A stretch of DNA of 64,000 bases from Bradyrhizobium sp. CB82 (GTDB lineage Bacteria > Pseudomonadota > Alphaproteobacteria > Rhizobiales > Xanthobacteraceae): positions 682,001-746,000 of the forward strand of contig NZ_CP121650.1 in assembly GCF_029714405.1 (NCBI RefSeq), read 5' to 3'. Every line of letters begins with the position of its first letter. Within the stretch, counting starts at the first letter, position 1. Below, piece by piece: positions 40,804 to 50,231 of this stretch. The position numbers and the translations under genes were made by a program. Below the pieces are notes generated by a model. The model was not told where the DNA came from. It searched no databases and saw only the letters and a program-made list of their open reading frames with translations.

Positions 40804-42810
40804 TTGACGTTGAGAGTTCACCGACATCGTCTTTTGCAGGCGGCCGCCGCGATCGCCTGCGGGATGCTGGCGCTTCCCGCGGCTGGCCGCGCCGCGGATC
40901 TGCCGCTGAAGGCGCCGGCGCTGAAGACTGTCTATGACTGGACCGGATTCTACGTCGGTGGTCATTTCGGCTATGGCGATGCGAGTTTTGGACCCGGCAC
41001 CAATCCTCTGCCCCTGCAGGGCGCGTTGCTGCCGCATAGCGCGACTGGTCTCTCTGGCGGTTATCAGCTCGGCTACAACCATCAACTCGCCAACCGCGTT
41101 GTGCTTGGCGTAGAAGCCGACTCGACCTTCACCAGCCCCCAGGACGTTGCGGCGCTGGCGCGGGCGCCGGCAGCTTTTCACACCACCATCGACTATGTCG
41201 GCACCGTGCGCGGGCGCATCGGCTACGCCTTCGACCGCTTCATGCCCTATGTCACCGGCGGCTTCGCGTGGGGTCACACCCACATCAACGTCAACGATGG
41301 TGACGGCGTCACTGCCGTATTCCCAGTTGGTCACTACCAAGCCGGTTGGACCGCCGGCCTCGGCCTTGAATTTGCCGTCAGCGGCAATTGGACCGCGAAG
41401 GCAGAGTATGAATATGTCGACCTGGCACGTCGCACCTACGACCTCAGCGGCTTCGGCCTTGCGAGCGTCGATGTCGATCCACGCATCCATCTGTTCAAGC
41501 TTGGCCTGAATTATCAGTTCGGCGACACGCCGTGGATGGCGCCGGTCAACGGCAAGACCAAACTACCAGAATCCGACGACTGGAACGTGCACGCCCAAAC
41601 GACGTTCCTGCCGCAAGGCTATGGGCCAATCCACTCGCCCTATGCAAGCCCGCAAAGCCTTCCCGGCGGCGGTCAATTGCAGGCGACGTGGACGACGACA
41701 GCATTCTTGGGGGCGCGACTCTGGGACGGCGGCGAGTTCTATTTCAATCCCGAGCTCGCCCAGGGCTTCGGGCTCAACGGCACCCTCGGCCTCGCCGGCT
41801 TCTCCAACGGCGAAGCGCAAAAGGCGGGTGCGCCGTTCCCGAAACTCCGCGCGCAGCGTTATTACTTCAAACAGACCTTCGGACTCGGCGGCGAACAAGA
41901 GGACGTTACTGACGGCCCAAACCAGCTCCCCGGCAAGCGCGACATCGACCGCGTCACGCTGATCGTCGGTCGTTTCGCGGTCGGCGATTTCTTCGACGGC
42001 AACTCATACGCGAAGGACCCACGCGCGGATTTCATGAACTGGGCGATGTGGGCGTCGGCGGCGTACGATTTCCCCGCCGATCTTCCGGGCTATACGCGTG
42101 GCGCCGTGGTCGAGTTCAACCGCAAGGACTGGGCCGTGCGCGCCGGCCTCTTCCAGGTGCCATCTGCACCCAACAGCGACATCCTCACCTTCAAGACGGG
42201 CGGCACGGTGGTCGAGTTCGAAGAGCGGCATTCGATCTTCGATCAGCCCGGCAAACTACGTGTCGGCGCCTTCGCCAACAGCGGCAACACCGCCAACTAC
42301 CGCGAAGTGCTGGAGCTGGCCGCCGCGAGCCCCGCGCTCGACATCAACAACATCGTTACTGCGACCCAGCGCGACCGGCTCAAATACGGCTTCTACGTCA
42401 ATCTCGAACAGCAGATCGTCAACGACGTCGGGCTGTTTGCACGAGCAAGCTGGAACGACGGCCAGAACCAGATCCTGTCCTTCACTGACATCGACCGCAG
42501 CCTCTCCGGCGGCCTGTCGATCAAGGGCAGCTTCTGGGGACGGCCGGACGACACCGTGGGCATCAGCGGCGCAATCAACGGCCTCTCGGCCGCGCATCGC
42601 GACTTCCTCGCGGCCGGCGGCACCGGCCTCCTGATCGGCGACGGCCAGCTCAATTACCGGCCCGAACGAATCCTTGAAGCCTATTACGCCTATTCGGTGA
42701 TCAAGGGCGTGACCCTCACGGGCGACTATCAATTGATCATAAACCCGGCCTATAACGCCGACCGTGGGCCGGTCTCGATCTTCTCCGGACGCCTGCACGC
42801 CGAGTTCTAG
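40804..42810 (+). CDS. fusion porin: Omp25-type barrel joined to an OprB-type carbohydrate porin
   Basis: A 668-residue outer-membrane protein starting at TTG, with GGGGG 8 bases upstream; TTG at 40789 is an alternative. After a signal peptide (ending AAGRAADLPLKAP) comes a small Omp25/31-type barrel, about residues 45-240: VYDWTGFYVGGHFGYGD and FKLGLNYQFG at its end. A second, larger domain (about 255-668) is an OprB-like porin: WNVHAQTTFLPQGYGPIHSP, FFDGNSYAKDPRADFMNWA, YTRGAVVEFNRKDWAVRAG and the final strand FSGRLHAEF. OprB porins admit sugars and other small solutes. The ABC permease gene starts 25 bases downstream, so this porin probably supplies that importer. Confidence 0.82.
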   Translation: MTLRVHRHRLLQAAAAIACGMLALPAAGRAADLPLKAPALKTVYDWTGFYVGGHFGYGDASFGPGTNPLPLQGALLPHSATGLSGGYQLGYNHQLANRVVLGVEADSTFTSPQDVAALARAPAAFHTTIDYVGTVRGRIGYAFDRFMPYVTGGFAWGHTHINVNDGDGVTAVFPVGHYQAGWTAGLGLEFAVSGNWTAKAEYEYVDLARRTYDLSGFGLASVDVDPRIHLFKLGLNYQFGDTPWMAPVNGKTKLPESDDWNVHAQTTFLPQGYGPIHSPYASPQSLPGGGQLQATWTTTAFLGARLWDGGEFYFNPELAQGFGLNGTLGLAGFSNGEAQKAGAPFPKLRAQRYYFKQTFGLGGEQEDVTDGPNQLPGKRDIDRVTLIVGRFAVGDFFDGNSYAKDPRADFMNWAMWASAAYDFPADLPGYTRGAVVEFNRKDWAVRAGLFQVPSAPNSDILTFKTGGTVVEFEERHSIFDQPGKLRVGAFANSGNTANYREVLELAAASPALDINNIVTATQRDRLKYGFYVNLEQQIVNDVGLFARASWNDGQNQILSFTDIDRSLSGGLSIKGSFWGRPDDTVGISGAINGLSAAHRDFLAAGGTGLLIGDGQLNYRPERILEAYYAYSVIKGVTLTGDYQLIINPAYNADRGPVSIFSGRLHAEF

Positions 42811-42835
42811 GATACCAGCCCCGGAGGCCGGTCGC

Positions 42836-44569
42836 ATGAGGCTTCAGGATTTCCGTAGCGCCGCGATTGGGCAGGCGCTGCGTCCCAACGGCTGGGACGT
42901 CGTGGCGCTCGTCCTCGTGATCGGCGCCATGGTTCTGATGGTCTATGGCGGCGAGCAGACCACGGCCCCCCTGTCCGAGCTCGAGCGCATTCCGGTCTCC
43001 CTCGATCCCTTGCACCTGCCGCTTTACGCGCTGCGCACCACGATGCGGATGCTGCTCGCCATCGTCTGCTCGACCATCTTCACCTTCATCTATGCCGCGG
43101 TCGCCGCCAAAAGCCGCCGGGCGGAGATGGTGATGATCCCGCTGCTGGACATCCTGCAATCGGTGCCGATCCTGGGATTCCTGACCTTCACCGTGGTCTT
43201 CTTCATGAACCTGTTTCCAGGACAGGTGCTCGGCGCCGAACTCGCTTCGGTATTCGCGATCTTTACGAGCCAGGCCTGGAACATGACCTTCAGCATGTAC
43301 CAGTCGATGCGCAACGTACCGAAGGACCTCGACGAGGCAACGCAGAGCTTCCACTTGTCAGGCTGGCAGCGCTTCTGGCGCCTCGACGTGCCCTTTGCGA
43401 TGCCGGGCCTGATCTGGAACGCCATGATGTCGATGTCGGGCGGCTGGTTCTTCGTGGTTGCCTCCGAGGCGATCACCGTCGGCAACACCACGGTGACGCT
43501 GCCCGGCATAGGCTCCTACGTTGCGCTGGCCATCCAGCAGCAGGACCTGGCGGCGATCTTCTACGCGATCCTCGCGATGCTGTTCGTCATCATCGCCTAC
43601 GATCAATTCCTGTTCCGGCCGATCGTCGCGTGGGCCGATAAATTCCGCTTCGAGCAGACCGCCTCCGGCGAAGCGCCGACCTCCTGGATGCTCGACCTGT
43701 TCCGTCGCACCCGCGCGCTGCGCACCCTCACTATGCCGTTTGCGACGGTGAACAGGATGGTCTCGAATTTGCGGGTGACGCTACCGAAGCTGGGGCCAAC
43801 GGGAAAAGCCGGAGCTCGCCCGTCCCGCCTGGTCGACGGCCTCTGGATCTCCCTGATCGTCGTCGGCACGGCCTCCGCCGCCTGGCTCACCTATCGCTAT
43901 CTCTCCGCCAATCTCGGCCCCTCCGAACTTCTCGTCGTGATCCGCGACGGGTTGATTACCCTGCTGCGCGTCGTCGTGCTGATCACCCTCGCCACCCTGA
44001 TATGGGTGCCGGTCGGCGTCTGGATCGGGCTTCGCCCGAAACTGGCCGAGCGGATCCAGCCGCTGGCGCAGTTCCTGGCGGCGTTCCCGGCCAACCTCGC
44101 TTTTCCCGTCTTTGTCGTTGCGATCGTGCGCTTCGGGCTTGCCGCCAACATCTGGCTGAGCCCGCTGATGATCCTCGGCACGCAATGGTACATCCTGTTC
44201 AACGTGATCGCCGGCGCGAGCGCGTTTCCGACCGACCTGCGCGAGGCTGCCGGGAGCTTCCACCTCGGGGGATGGCGATGGTGGATCAAGGTGATCCTGC
44301 CCGGCATTTTCCCCTATTACGTGACCGGCGCGATCACGGCGTCCGGCGGTTCCTGGAACGCATCCATTGTGGCGGAGGTCGCCAGCTGGGGCGACACGCA
44401 TTTGCGTGCCACAGGGCTGGGGTCCTATATCGCCACGGCGACCGAGACCGGCGATTTCCCCCGCGTGGTGCTCGGCATCGCCACGATGTGCATCCTGGTG
44501 ACATTGTTCAATCGTCTGGTTTGGCGGCCGCTCTATCTCTTCAGCGAGCGCCGCTTGCGTCTCGGCTGA
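42836..44569 (+). CDS. fused two-domain ABC permease, NitT/TauT type
   Basis: A 577-residue inner-membrane protein made of two permease halves joined in one chain. Each half has about six helices and its own EAA-type loop: VPKDLDEATQSFHLSGWQRF (about 160) and FPTDLREAAGSFHLGGWRWW (about 465). The two loops are similar, showing internal duplication. GGAGG precedes the ATG. The ATPase gene begins 11 bases later. No gene for a periplasmic binding protein is present in the locus. Such double permeases occur with nitrate/sulfonate-type ATPases; the substrate is unknown. Confidence 0.85.
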   Translation: MRLQDFRSAAIGQALRPNGWDVVALVLVIGAMVLMVYGGEQTTAPLSELERIPVSLDPLHLPLYALRTTMRMLLAIVCSTIFTFIYAAVAAKSRRAEMVMIPLLDILQSVPILGFLTFTVVFFMNLFPGQVLGAELASVFAIFTSQAWNMTFSMYQSMRNVPKDLDEATQSFHLSGWQRFWRLDVPFAMPGLIWNAMMSMSGGWFFVVASEAITVGNTTVTLPGIGSYVALAIQQQDLAAIFYAILAMLFVIIAYDQFLFRPIVAWADKFRFEQTASGEAPTSWMLDLFRRTRALRTLTMPFATVNRMVSNLRVTLPKLGPTGKAGARPSRLVDGLWISLIVVGTASAAWLTYRYLSANLGPSELLVVIRDGLITLLRVVVLITLATLIWVPVGVWIGLRPKLAERIQPLAQFLAAFPANLAFPVFVVAIVRFGLAANIWLSPLMILGTQWYILFNVIAGASAFPTDLREAAGSFHLGGWRWWIKVILPGIFPYYVTGAITASGGSWNASIVAEVASWGDTHLRATGLGSYIATATETGDFPRVVLGIATMCILVTLFNRLVWRPLYLFSERRLRLG

Positions 44570-44580
44570 AGGAAGCAATC

Positions 44581-45885
44581 ATGCTCGACCAACCCGCTAC
44601 GCTCGTCGATATCCGCAACGTCTGCCGCTCCTTTCCGAAAGGCAGCGGCGAAGAGCTTCTGGTGCTCGAAAAGGTCGACTTGACGATCCGCACCGGAGAA
44701 ATCGTCGGCCTGCTCGGCCGCTCCGGGTCCGGCAAATCGACGCTGCTGCGGATCATCGCCGGACTGGTCCGTCCCTCTTCCGGCGAGGCAACCTGCCGCG
44801 GCGAAACCATCATCGGACCGCCGAACGGAGTCGCGATGGTGTTTCAATCATTCGCGCTGTTTCCCTGGCTGACGGTGCTGCAAAACGTCGAACTCGGCCT
44901 CGAAGCGCTCGGCGTCGACGCGGCCGAGCGTCGCAAGCGCGCACTGGCCGCGATCGATCTGATCGGTCTGGACGGCTTCGAATCTGCCTTTCCCAAGGAG
45001 TTGTCCGGCGGCATGCGCCAGCGCGTCGGCTTCGCCCGCGCGCTGGTGGTGCATCCCGATCTCTTGCTGATGGACGAGCCGTTCTCCGCGCTCGACGTGC
45101 TCACCGCGGAGACGCTGCGCACCGACCTCGTCGATCTCTGGATCGAGGGCAGGCTGCCGATCAGATCGGTGTTGATGGTGACGCACAACATCGAGGAGGC
45201 GGTGCTGATGTGCGACCGGATCCTGGTGTTCTCGTCCAATCCGGGCCGTGTCGCCACGGAGATCAAGGTCGACCTGCCGCATCCTCGCAACCGGCTCGAT
45301 CCCTATTTCCGGCAGCTCGTCGACAACATCTATGCTCGCATGACCCAGCGCGTCGAGCCGAAGGCACCTTCGATCGAAGGCATTCCCGGCACAGGTATTG
45401 GCATGACCCTGCATCACGTCTCCTCCAACGTGCTGTCGGGCCTGATCGAGACGCTGGCCGGCCCCCCCTACGATGGACACGCCGATCTACCCGTGCTCGC
45501 AAGCCACCTCCAGCTAGAGGCCGACGAGATCCTTCATCTCGGCGAGTCGCTCCAGCTGCTGCGCTTTGCCCAGCTCAGCGAAGGCGATTTGATGCTGACT
45601 GACGCCGGCAAGCGCTTCGCCCATCTCGAGACCGACGCACGCAAGCGACTGTTCGCCGAACACCTCGTCACCTATGTGCCGGTCATGGGACTGATCCGGC
45701 GCGTGCTGGACGAACGTCCCTCGCACACGGCGCCGGAGGCACGCTTCCGCAACGAGCTGGAAGACTACATGTCCGAGGACTACGCGGATGAGACGCTCAA
45801 GACCGTCGTCTCGTGGGGCCGCTATGCAGAGTTGTTCGCCTATGACGAGCAGTCCGAGACCTTTAGCCTGGAGAATCCCGGCTAA
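44581..45885 (+). CDS. ABC ATPase with AAA-associated C-terminal domain
   Basis: A 434-residue ATPase. The N-terminal half has Walker A GRSGSGKST at about residue 44, Q-loop FQSFALFPW, signature LSGGMRQRVGFARAL, Walker B LLLMDEPFSALD and H-loop THNIEEAVLM. The C-terminal part (about 290-430) is the AAA-associated domain: LPVLASHLQLEADEILHLGE, LLRFAQLSEGDLMLTDAG and FRNELEDYMSEDYADETL. In related systems this domain is of unknown function and may regulate transport. It is the last gene of the porin-permease-ATPase locus and is followed by the second copy of the MITE-like repeat. Confidence 0.88.
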   Translation: MLDQPATLVDIRNVCRSFPKGSGEELLVLEKVDLTIRTGEIVGLLGRSGSGKSTLLRIIAGLVRPSSGEATCRGETIIGPPNGVAMVFQSFALFPWLTVLQNVELGLEALGVDAAERRKRALAAIDLIGLDGFESAFPKELSGGMRQRVGFARALVVHPDLLLMDEPFSALDVLTAETLRTDLVDLWIEGRLPIRSVLMVTHNIEEAVLMCDRILVFSSNPGRVATEIKVDLPHPRNRLDPYFRQLVDNIYARMTQRVEPKAPSIEGIPGTGIGMTLHHVSSNVLSGLIETLAGPPYDGHADLPVLASHLQLEADEILHLGESLQLLRFAQLSEGDLMLTDAGKRFAHLETDARKRLFAEHLVTYVPVMGLIRRVLDERPSHTAPEARFRNELEDYMSEDYADETLKTVVSWGRYAELFAYDEQSETFSLENPG

Positions 45886-45921
45886 AGCGCGATGACGATT
45901 CATCCTAATCTCATCGCGCGT

Positions 45922-46072
45922 TAGCCTTACTGCGTCATAAACGCTCTAACTCCTCATCCTGAGGAGCTTGCGAAGCAAGCGTCTCGAAGGATGTGGGCCA
46001 CAGGGCGGGGCCTCATGGTTCGAGACGCGCTTCGCGCTCCTCACCATGAGGGTTAGTGACACACTAAGGTTA
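45922..46072. repeat. MITE-like repeat, copy 2
   Basis: A 151-base element nearly identical to 26350-26498. The left terminal repeat is TAGCCTTACTGCGTCA; the right one has drifted (TGACACACTAAGGTTA). The interior palindrome is conserved, with an extra A in the left part and an extra G in the run CAGGGCGGGG. Its right end overlaps the TAA stop of the D-aminoacylase gene (46070-46072). Confidence 0.72.
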
Positions 46073-47671
46073 GCCCGCGATCAACGTGCGGCCTGGTCGT
46101 GCCGACGTGCGTTGTCGATCCTTGATCACGGCCTGCCCTGCGACGAACACGGAGCGAATGCCGGTGGGCGATAGCGTCGGTATCTCGAACGTCGCCTCGT
46201 CCATGATGGTGTCGTCGAACAGCACGAGGTCAGCGGTCATGCCGGGCCGCAGCAGGCCGCGATCGGCGAGGCCGAAGCGTTGCGCCGGCATTGCGGTCAT
46301 CCTTCTCACCGCGTCTTCGAGTGTCAGCCATCCCGCGTCGCGGGTGAGGCGTCCGGCGACACGCGGGAAGCTGCCATAGGCGCGGGGATGTGGTTTGGTA
46401 CCCGGACGCGGAATTCCGTCGGAGCCGACCATGTGAAGGCGATGGGTGAAGGCGGCGCGCAGATCGCCTTCATCGAGCTGAAACATGATAATGATGGTCT
46501 GACCGTCATCTTCCTCGATGCAGCGGGCCATGAGGTCGAAGGGCGACACGCCGAGCTCGCGCGCGGCATCGACCATGGTCTTGCCTTCGAGCGATTTGAG
46601 CCCGGGATTGGCGGTGCCGGAAATCAGCACGTTGCCCCAGCCGATGAGCACGATTTTCGATTGCGCGGCATGCGGATCGGGGTCGCCCTTTTCCACGAGC
46701 GTGCGTAACACCTCGCGCTGCACCGGATCGCGCAGCCGCGCCCGCAGCGCGCCGAGACCGCCTTCCAGCGCTGCCGGGGGCAGCAGTTGCAGCATGTAGG
46801 AGCTTCCGGCGGGATAGGGATACATGTCGAAGCTGACGTCGATGCCCTCGGCGCGCGCCGCCTCGAGCCGCGCGAGCGCCTTGGGAATCGCGCCCCAGTT
46901 CGGCTTGCCAGCCGATTGCAGATGCGACAGCAGGCCGGCGGCGCCCGACGCGCGCAGGATCGCGATGAACTCGTCGATGGATTCCAGGAGACCCGCCTCG
47001 TAACTGCGGATATGGGCGGTGAGCAGCCGGCCATGGGCGCGTACGGTTTGGGCGAGCGCACAGAGTTCTCTGATGTCGGCATAGGCGCTCGGCGGATAGA
47101 CCAGGCCGAGCGAAAGGCCCGCCGCGCCCTGGGAGAGCTGCCTGGCGAGCAGCGCCTGCATGGCGGCAATCTCGCCGTCCGCGGCCGCGCGCCGCTCGAA
47201 GCCGAGCACGGCAAGGCGAATTGCGGCATGCCCAACCAGCGAGACGAGGTTGAGCGCCATGCCCGGTCGGTCCAGCGCCTGCCGATATTCGTCGAAGCTG
47301 CCGAAGACTTCGCTTGGATCGGCTTCTCCGAGCAAGCCCGAAAAATGCTGCCGCAGCATTTCGGCGGAGCCGCCGGTCGCCGGATAGAGCGAGAAGCAGC
47401 AATTCCCAACCACCACCGTGGTGACGCCTTGCAGCGCCTTTTCGGGCCGGTCCGGTTCGCGCAGGCTGATCAGGTCATCATGACAATGCGCATCGATGAA
47501 GCCCGGCGCGAGGTAGCAGCCGCGGGCGTCGACGATCTCGGCATCGTTTGCGGGCAATGCCGGGCCGATCGCGGCGATCCGGCTGTCGCTGATCCGCAAG
47601 TCCGCCTCGAACCACGGCGCGCCGGTGCCGTCGATCAGCCTGGCGCTGCGGATCAGAATGTCCCTGGTCAT
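46070..47671 (-). CDS. D-aminoacylase / N-acyl-D-amino-acid deacylase family amidohydrolase
   Basis: A 533-residue zinc-type amidohydrolase that removes the acyl group from N-acyl-D-amino acids or related compounds. Metal and structural motifs: FIDAHCHDDLI at about residue 58, VTTVVVGNCCFSLYP at about 85, TAHIRSYEAGLLES at about 215 and SDGIPRPGTKPHPRAYGSF near 420. Most relatives read GNCGFS where this has GNCCFS. GAGGAA precedes the ATG at 47671 and decides it over the ATG six bases upstream. The MFS transporter gene lies 10 bases upstream on the same strand, so the two are probably co-expressed. Confidence 0.87.
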   Translation of the reverse strand: MTRDILIRSARLIDGTGAPWFEADLRISDSRIAAIGPALPANDAEIVDARGCYLAPGFIDAHCHDDLISLREPDRPEKALQGVTTVVVGNCCFSLYPATGGSAEMLRQHFSGLLGEADPSEVFGSFDEYRQALDRPGMALNLVSLVGHAAIRLAVLGFERRAAADGEIAAMQALLARQLSQGAAGLSLGLVYPPSAYADIRELCALAQTVRAHGRLLTAHIRSYEAGLLESIDEFIAILRASGAAGLLSHLQSAGKPNWGAIPKALARLEAARAEGIDVSFDMYPYPAGSSYMLQLLPPAALEGGLGALRARLRDPVQREVLRTLVEKGDPDPHAAQSKIVLIGWGNVLISGTANPGLKSLEGKTMVDAARELGVSPFDLMARCIEEDDGQTIIIMFQLDEGDLRAAFTHRLHMVGSDGIPRPGTKPHPRAYGSFPRVAGRLTRDAGWLTLEDAVRRMTAMPAQRFGLADRGLLRPGMTADLVLFDDTIMDEATFEIPTLSPTGIRSVFVAGQAVIKDRQRTSARPGRTLIAG

Positions 47672-47681
47672 GCCCATTTCC

Positions 47682-49001
47682 TCACGGGACCGCCACCACG
47701 GCTTCCGGCACTTCCTCGGCGAGATCGGCGATCGGCTCGATCCGTCCCAGCACCACGACGTAGAAGAAGATGCCGACGACCAAGACGACGCCGGCGATCA
47801 GAAACGCGCCGGCAAAGGATTGTGTCCAGTCGACGACGATGCCGGTGACGATTGGCGCCAGCGCACCCATCATGTTGTTGGTAAAGTTGAGAATGCCCCC
47901 GACCGTTCCCGTGCCGCCCTTTGGCGCGATCAGGGAGACGATCGAGGAACCGACGGGGGACGTGGCGGAAAGGCCGGAGATCGAGATCGACAACCACAGC
48001 AGCGCCCATCCGGGCCTCACGGTGAACGCAGCGCCGATCACGGCAAGCCCCATCAGTCCGCCGACGATGATGACCATTTGCCGGACCCTGGTGCTGTCGT
48101 ATCCGCGTGCGATCAGGTGATCCACCAGGAAGCCGCCGATCAGAAGATCGGCGAGGGTTGCGAAGATCCACGGGATCGTCGAATAGCCAGCCGCCGACAT
48201 CAGATTCATATGCATGGTCTGGGCGAGATAGCCGGGCAGCCAGGTGAGGAAGAGATAGAAAGTGTAGCCGTAAGCGGAAAACCCGATGGTCAGCCCCCAG
48301 ACCTTGCGGCGGCCGAGCAGGTAGCCGAGCATGCGGCTCTGCCCTGCGGGCGCCGGCCCTTCCGGCGTTCCGCCACCGGCGATGATGTAGGCGTGCTCGG
48401 ATCTGGAGAGGTTCGGGTCCTCGCTCGGGTTCCGATAGATGATGTAATAGGCGATGAAATACGCCAGACTCAGTATTGCGGTGATGCCAAAGCCCCAGCG
48501 CCAGCCGTAGAGGAAGATGACAAAGGCGACCAGCGGCACGCCGAACACGTTGGAGAACTTGGCGGCGGAATCGAAGATCGCGGTCGAGCGCGCGCGTTCG
48601 TCGATTGGAAACCAGTGCCCGGTCGCCTTTTGGCTCGCCGGAAATGCCGGCGCCTCGGCGACTCCGAGCAACATCCGCGCGGCCACGATGCCATAAAGGC
48701 CGCTGGCGAGCGCCGTGATTGCGGATGCGACGGCCCATAAGAATGCGCTTGCGCGGCCGACCGCAGTGACGCCGAAGCGGTCGAGCGCCATGCCGCCGGG
48801 AATCTGCAGCAGCGAATAGGTCCAGAAGAAGGCGCTGCCGAGCAGCCCGATGTCGGTGGCCGTGAGGCCGAGCTCCGTGCTGAGCGCCGGTGTCGCGGCC
48901 GAGAGCCCGACCCGATCGATGTAGTTGACCAGGATACCAACGCCGAGGAGACAGCCAATCAGCCATCGTCTCCCAGGCACACGCTCGCCCGCCTTCGCCA
49001 T
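47682..49001 (-). CDS. MFS transporter, anion:cation symporter (ACS)-like
   Basis: A 439-residue 12-helix permease of the major facilitator superfamily. The ACS-like start WLIGCLLGVGILVNYIDRVG, the loop DRFGVTAVGRASAFLWA after helix 2, and GVAEAPAFPASQKATGHWFP are typical of transporters of organic anions. ATG at 49001 is preferred (AGGA 8 bases upstream) over an in-frame ATG at 49055 whose extra residues are not family-like. It is in one transcription unit with the D-aminoacylase gene and probably imports its substrate. Confidence 0.87.
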   Translation of the reverse strand: MAKAGERVPGRRWLIGCLLGVGILVNYIDRVGLSAATPALSTELGLTATDIGLLGSAFFWTYSLLQIPGGMALDRFGVTAVGRASAFLWAVASAITALASGLYGIVAARMLLGVAEAPAFPASQKATGHWFPIDERARSTAIFDSAAKFSNVFGVPLVAFVIFLYGWRWGFGITAILSLAYFIAYYIIYRNPSEDPNLSRSEHAYIIAGGGTPEGPAPAGQSRMLGYLLGRRKVWGLTIGFSAYGYTFYLFLTWLPGYLAQTMHMNLMSAAGYSTIPWIFATLADLLIGGFLVDHLIARGYDSTRVRQMVIIVGGLMGLAVIGAAFTVRPGWALLWLSISISGLSATSPVGSSIVSLIAPKGGTGTVGGILNFTNNMMGALAPIVTGIVVDWTQSFAGAFLIAGVVLVVGIFFYVVVLGRIEPIADLAEEVPEAVVAVP

Positions 49002-49108
49002 TTCGGATCCTATCGGAAAATCGGCTTCACACTGTTGTCTTGATACTGTCGTCACGCGAAAGTCTGCAGCGGAGCGCGCCCAGAGACCTCCCTCTCAGGG
49101 TTGTCTCT

Positions 49109-49125
49109 TATAGTGGACAGCTATA
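49109..49125. promoter_or_regulatory. palindrome between the IclR gene and the MFS gene
   Basis: TATAG-TGGACAG-CTATA has perfect 5-bp arms and lies 108 bases upstream of the MFS start. It is a possible operator for the IclR regulator encoded next to it. No consensus for this regulator is known, so confidence is low. Confidence 0.3.
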
Positions 49126-49189
49126 CGCTACAGCGACATGCTAGGGATCGTGACAACTTCGTGTCAAGTCCCCATGCTGCTTTTGTCCG

Positions 49190-50011
49190 CTAGGGGTGAT
49201 CGGACAATTCGCGCGCGGTGGTGACCAGCTCGTCGAGCAGCGCGGTCTTGCGTTCCTTCGGTGAATCCGCCGGGATGACGAAGCAAAGCGTTGCGACCGC
49301 AACACCTTGTCGATCGCGGATGGGTGCGGCGAGGCACGAAGTAAAGCGGTCAGACAGTGCGGTCGTCGTGCATTTTCCATCGCGTTTCGCCCGCGCGACA
49401 TCCTTGATGAAATCGTTGACGTCGAGCCTCCGCCCGTCCGGAAGCTGGAAATCCTCGCGCGGAATGAAGGCGCGAATCTCGTCGGGGCTCATATGATCGA
49501 GCAGCAGCCGACCAGAGGCCGTCCATGGCAGTGGCACCTCGACGCCGACATCCGTGGTGATGCGGAACAGGCCCGAGCCATCCTGCGTGTCGACCACCAC
49601 GTATTTGTTACCGCGCAGCGCGCAGAGTTGCGCCGTCGCGTTGTGCTCGGTAGCCAGCTTCTCCAATGCTTCGCGGCAGCGGCGATGCAGCGGATTGGCA
49701 TCCGCATAGGCGCGGCCATAGAGATGCACGGCCTTGCCGAAATAGATCTGGCCGCCTTCGCCGACGTTCTCCAGGATGTCCGCTTCGATCAGCCGGTTGG
49801 CGATGGCATAGACGGTCGAGCGCGGCGCGCCCATCTCCTTGGCCAGATCGCCGAGCTTGGACGGTGCGCGCAAGTGCAGCAGGGCTTCCAGCAGATCGAT
49901 GGTCCGGTCGATTCCGTTCTGGCGTTCCGCGGGCGCGGCCCCCTTCTTAGATGCAGCCAATCTTTCCAGTCCCGTTTCATCCACTTCGCGATCGAGCAGA
50001 TCGTATCGCAT
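49190..50011 (-). CDS. IclR family transcriptional regulator
   Basis: A 273-residue DNA-binding regulator. The winged helix-turn-helix is at about residues 32-95: TIDLLEALLHLRAPSKLGDL, MGAPRSTVYAIANRLIEADI. The C-terminal IclR effector domain follows (about 110-270) with LEKLATEHNATAQLCALRGN, LPWTASGRLLLDHMS and CLAAPIRDRQGVAVATLCF. It lies upstream of the MFS/D-aminoacylase pair on the same strand, 188 bases from the MFS start, so it is the probable regulator of that pair. The effector is unknown. Confidence 0.88.
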   Translation of the reverse strand: MRYDLLDREVDETGLERLAASKKGAAPAERQNGIDRTIDLLEALLHLRAPSKLGDLAKEMGAPRSTVYAIANRLIEADILENVGEGGQIYFGKAVHLYGRAYADANPLHRRCREALEKLATEHNATAQLCALRGNKYVVVDTQDGSGLFRITTDVGVEVPLPWTASGRLLLDHMSPDEIRAFIPREDFQLPDGRRLDVNDFIKDVARAKRDGKCTTTALSDRFTSCLAAPIRDRQGVAVATLCFVIPADSPKERKTALLDELVTTARELSDHP

Positions 50012-50231
50012 CCATCCCGGACCGAAAAGTCCGATGCGGCTTTATCGCCTCACGGCCCCAGTTTAGTTCGCGACGTTCGGGCAAGCGGCGCGCGACCACG
50101 AAGGCGTTTTGTCACCGGCCAGCGCGATCGAGCAGCGTGCGAAACGATGCTCGCGAGCGTCCGCTGCGGTCAGGCTCGCTGTCATGCGTCTTCTCGGCGT
50201 TCTCAGCCAACCAAGGCTCAAGCGCCTCCGC

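Noticed and set aside
47668..48966. 432-codon ORF in another minus frame of the MFS gene
   Set aside because: The frame 14 bases away encodes a complete 12-helix MFS protein; this one is Arg-rich without helices.
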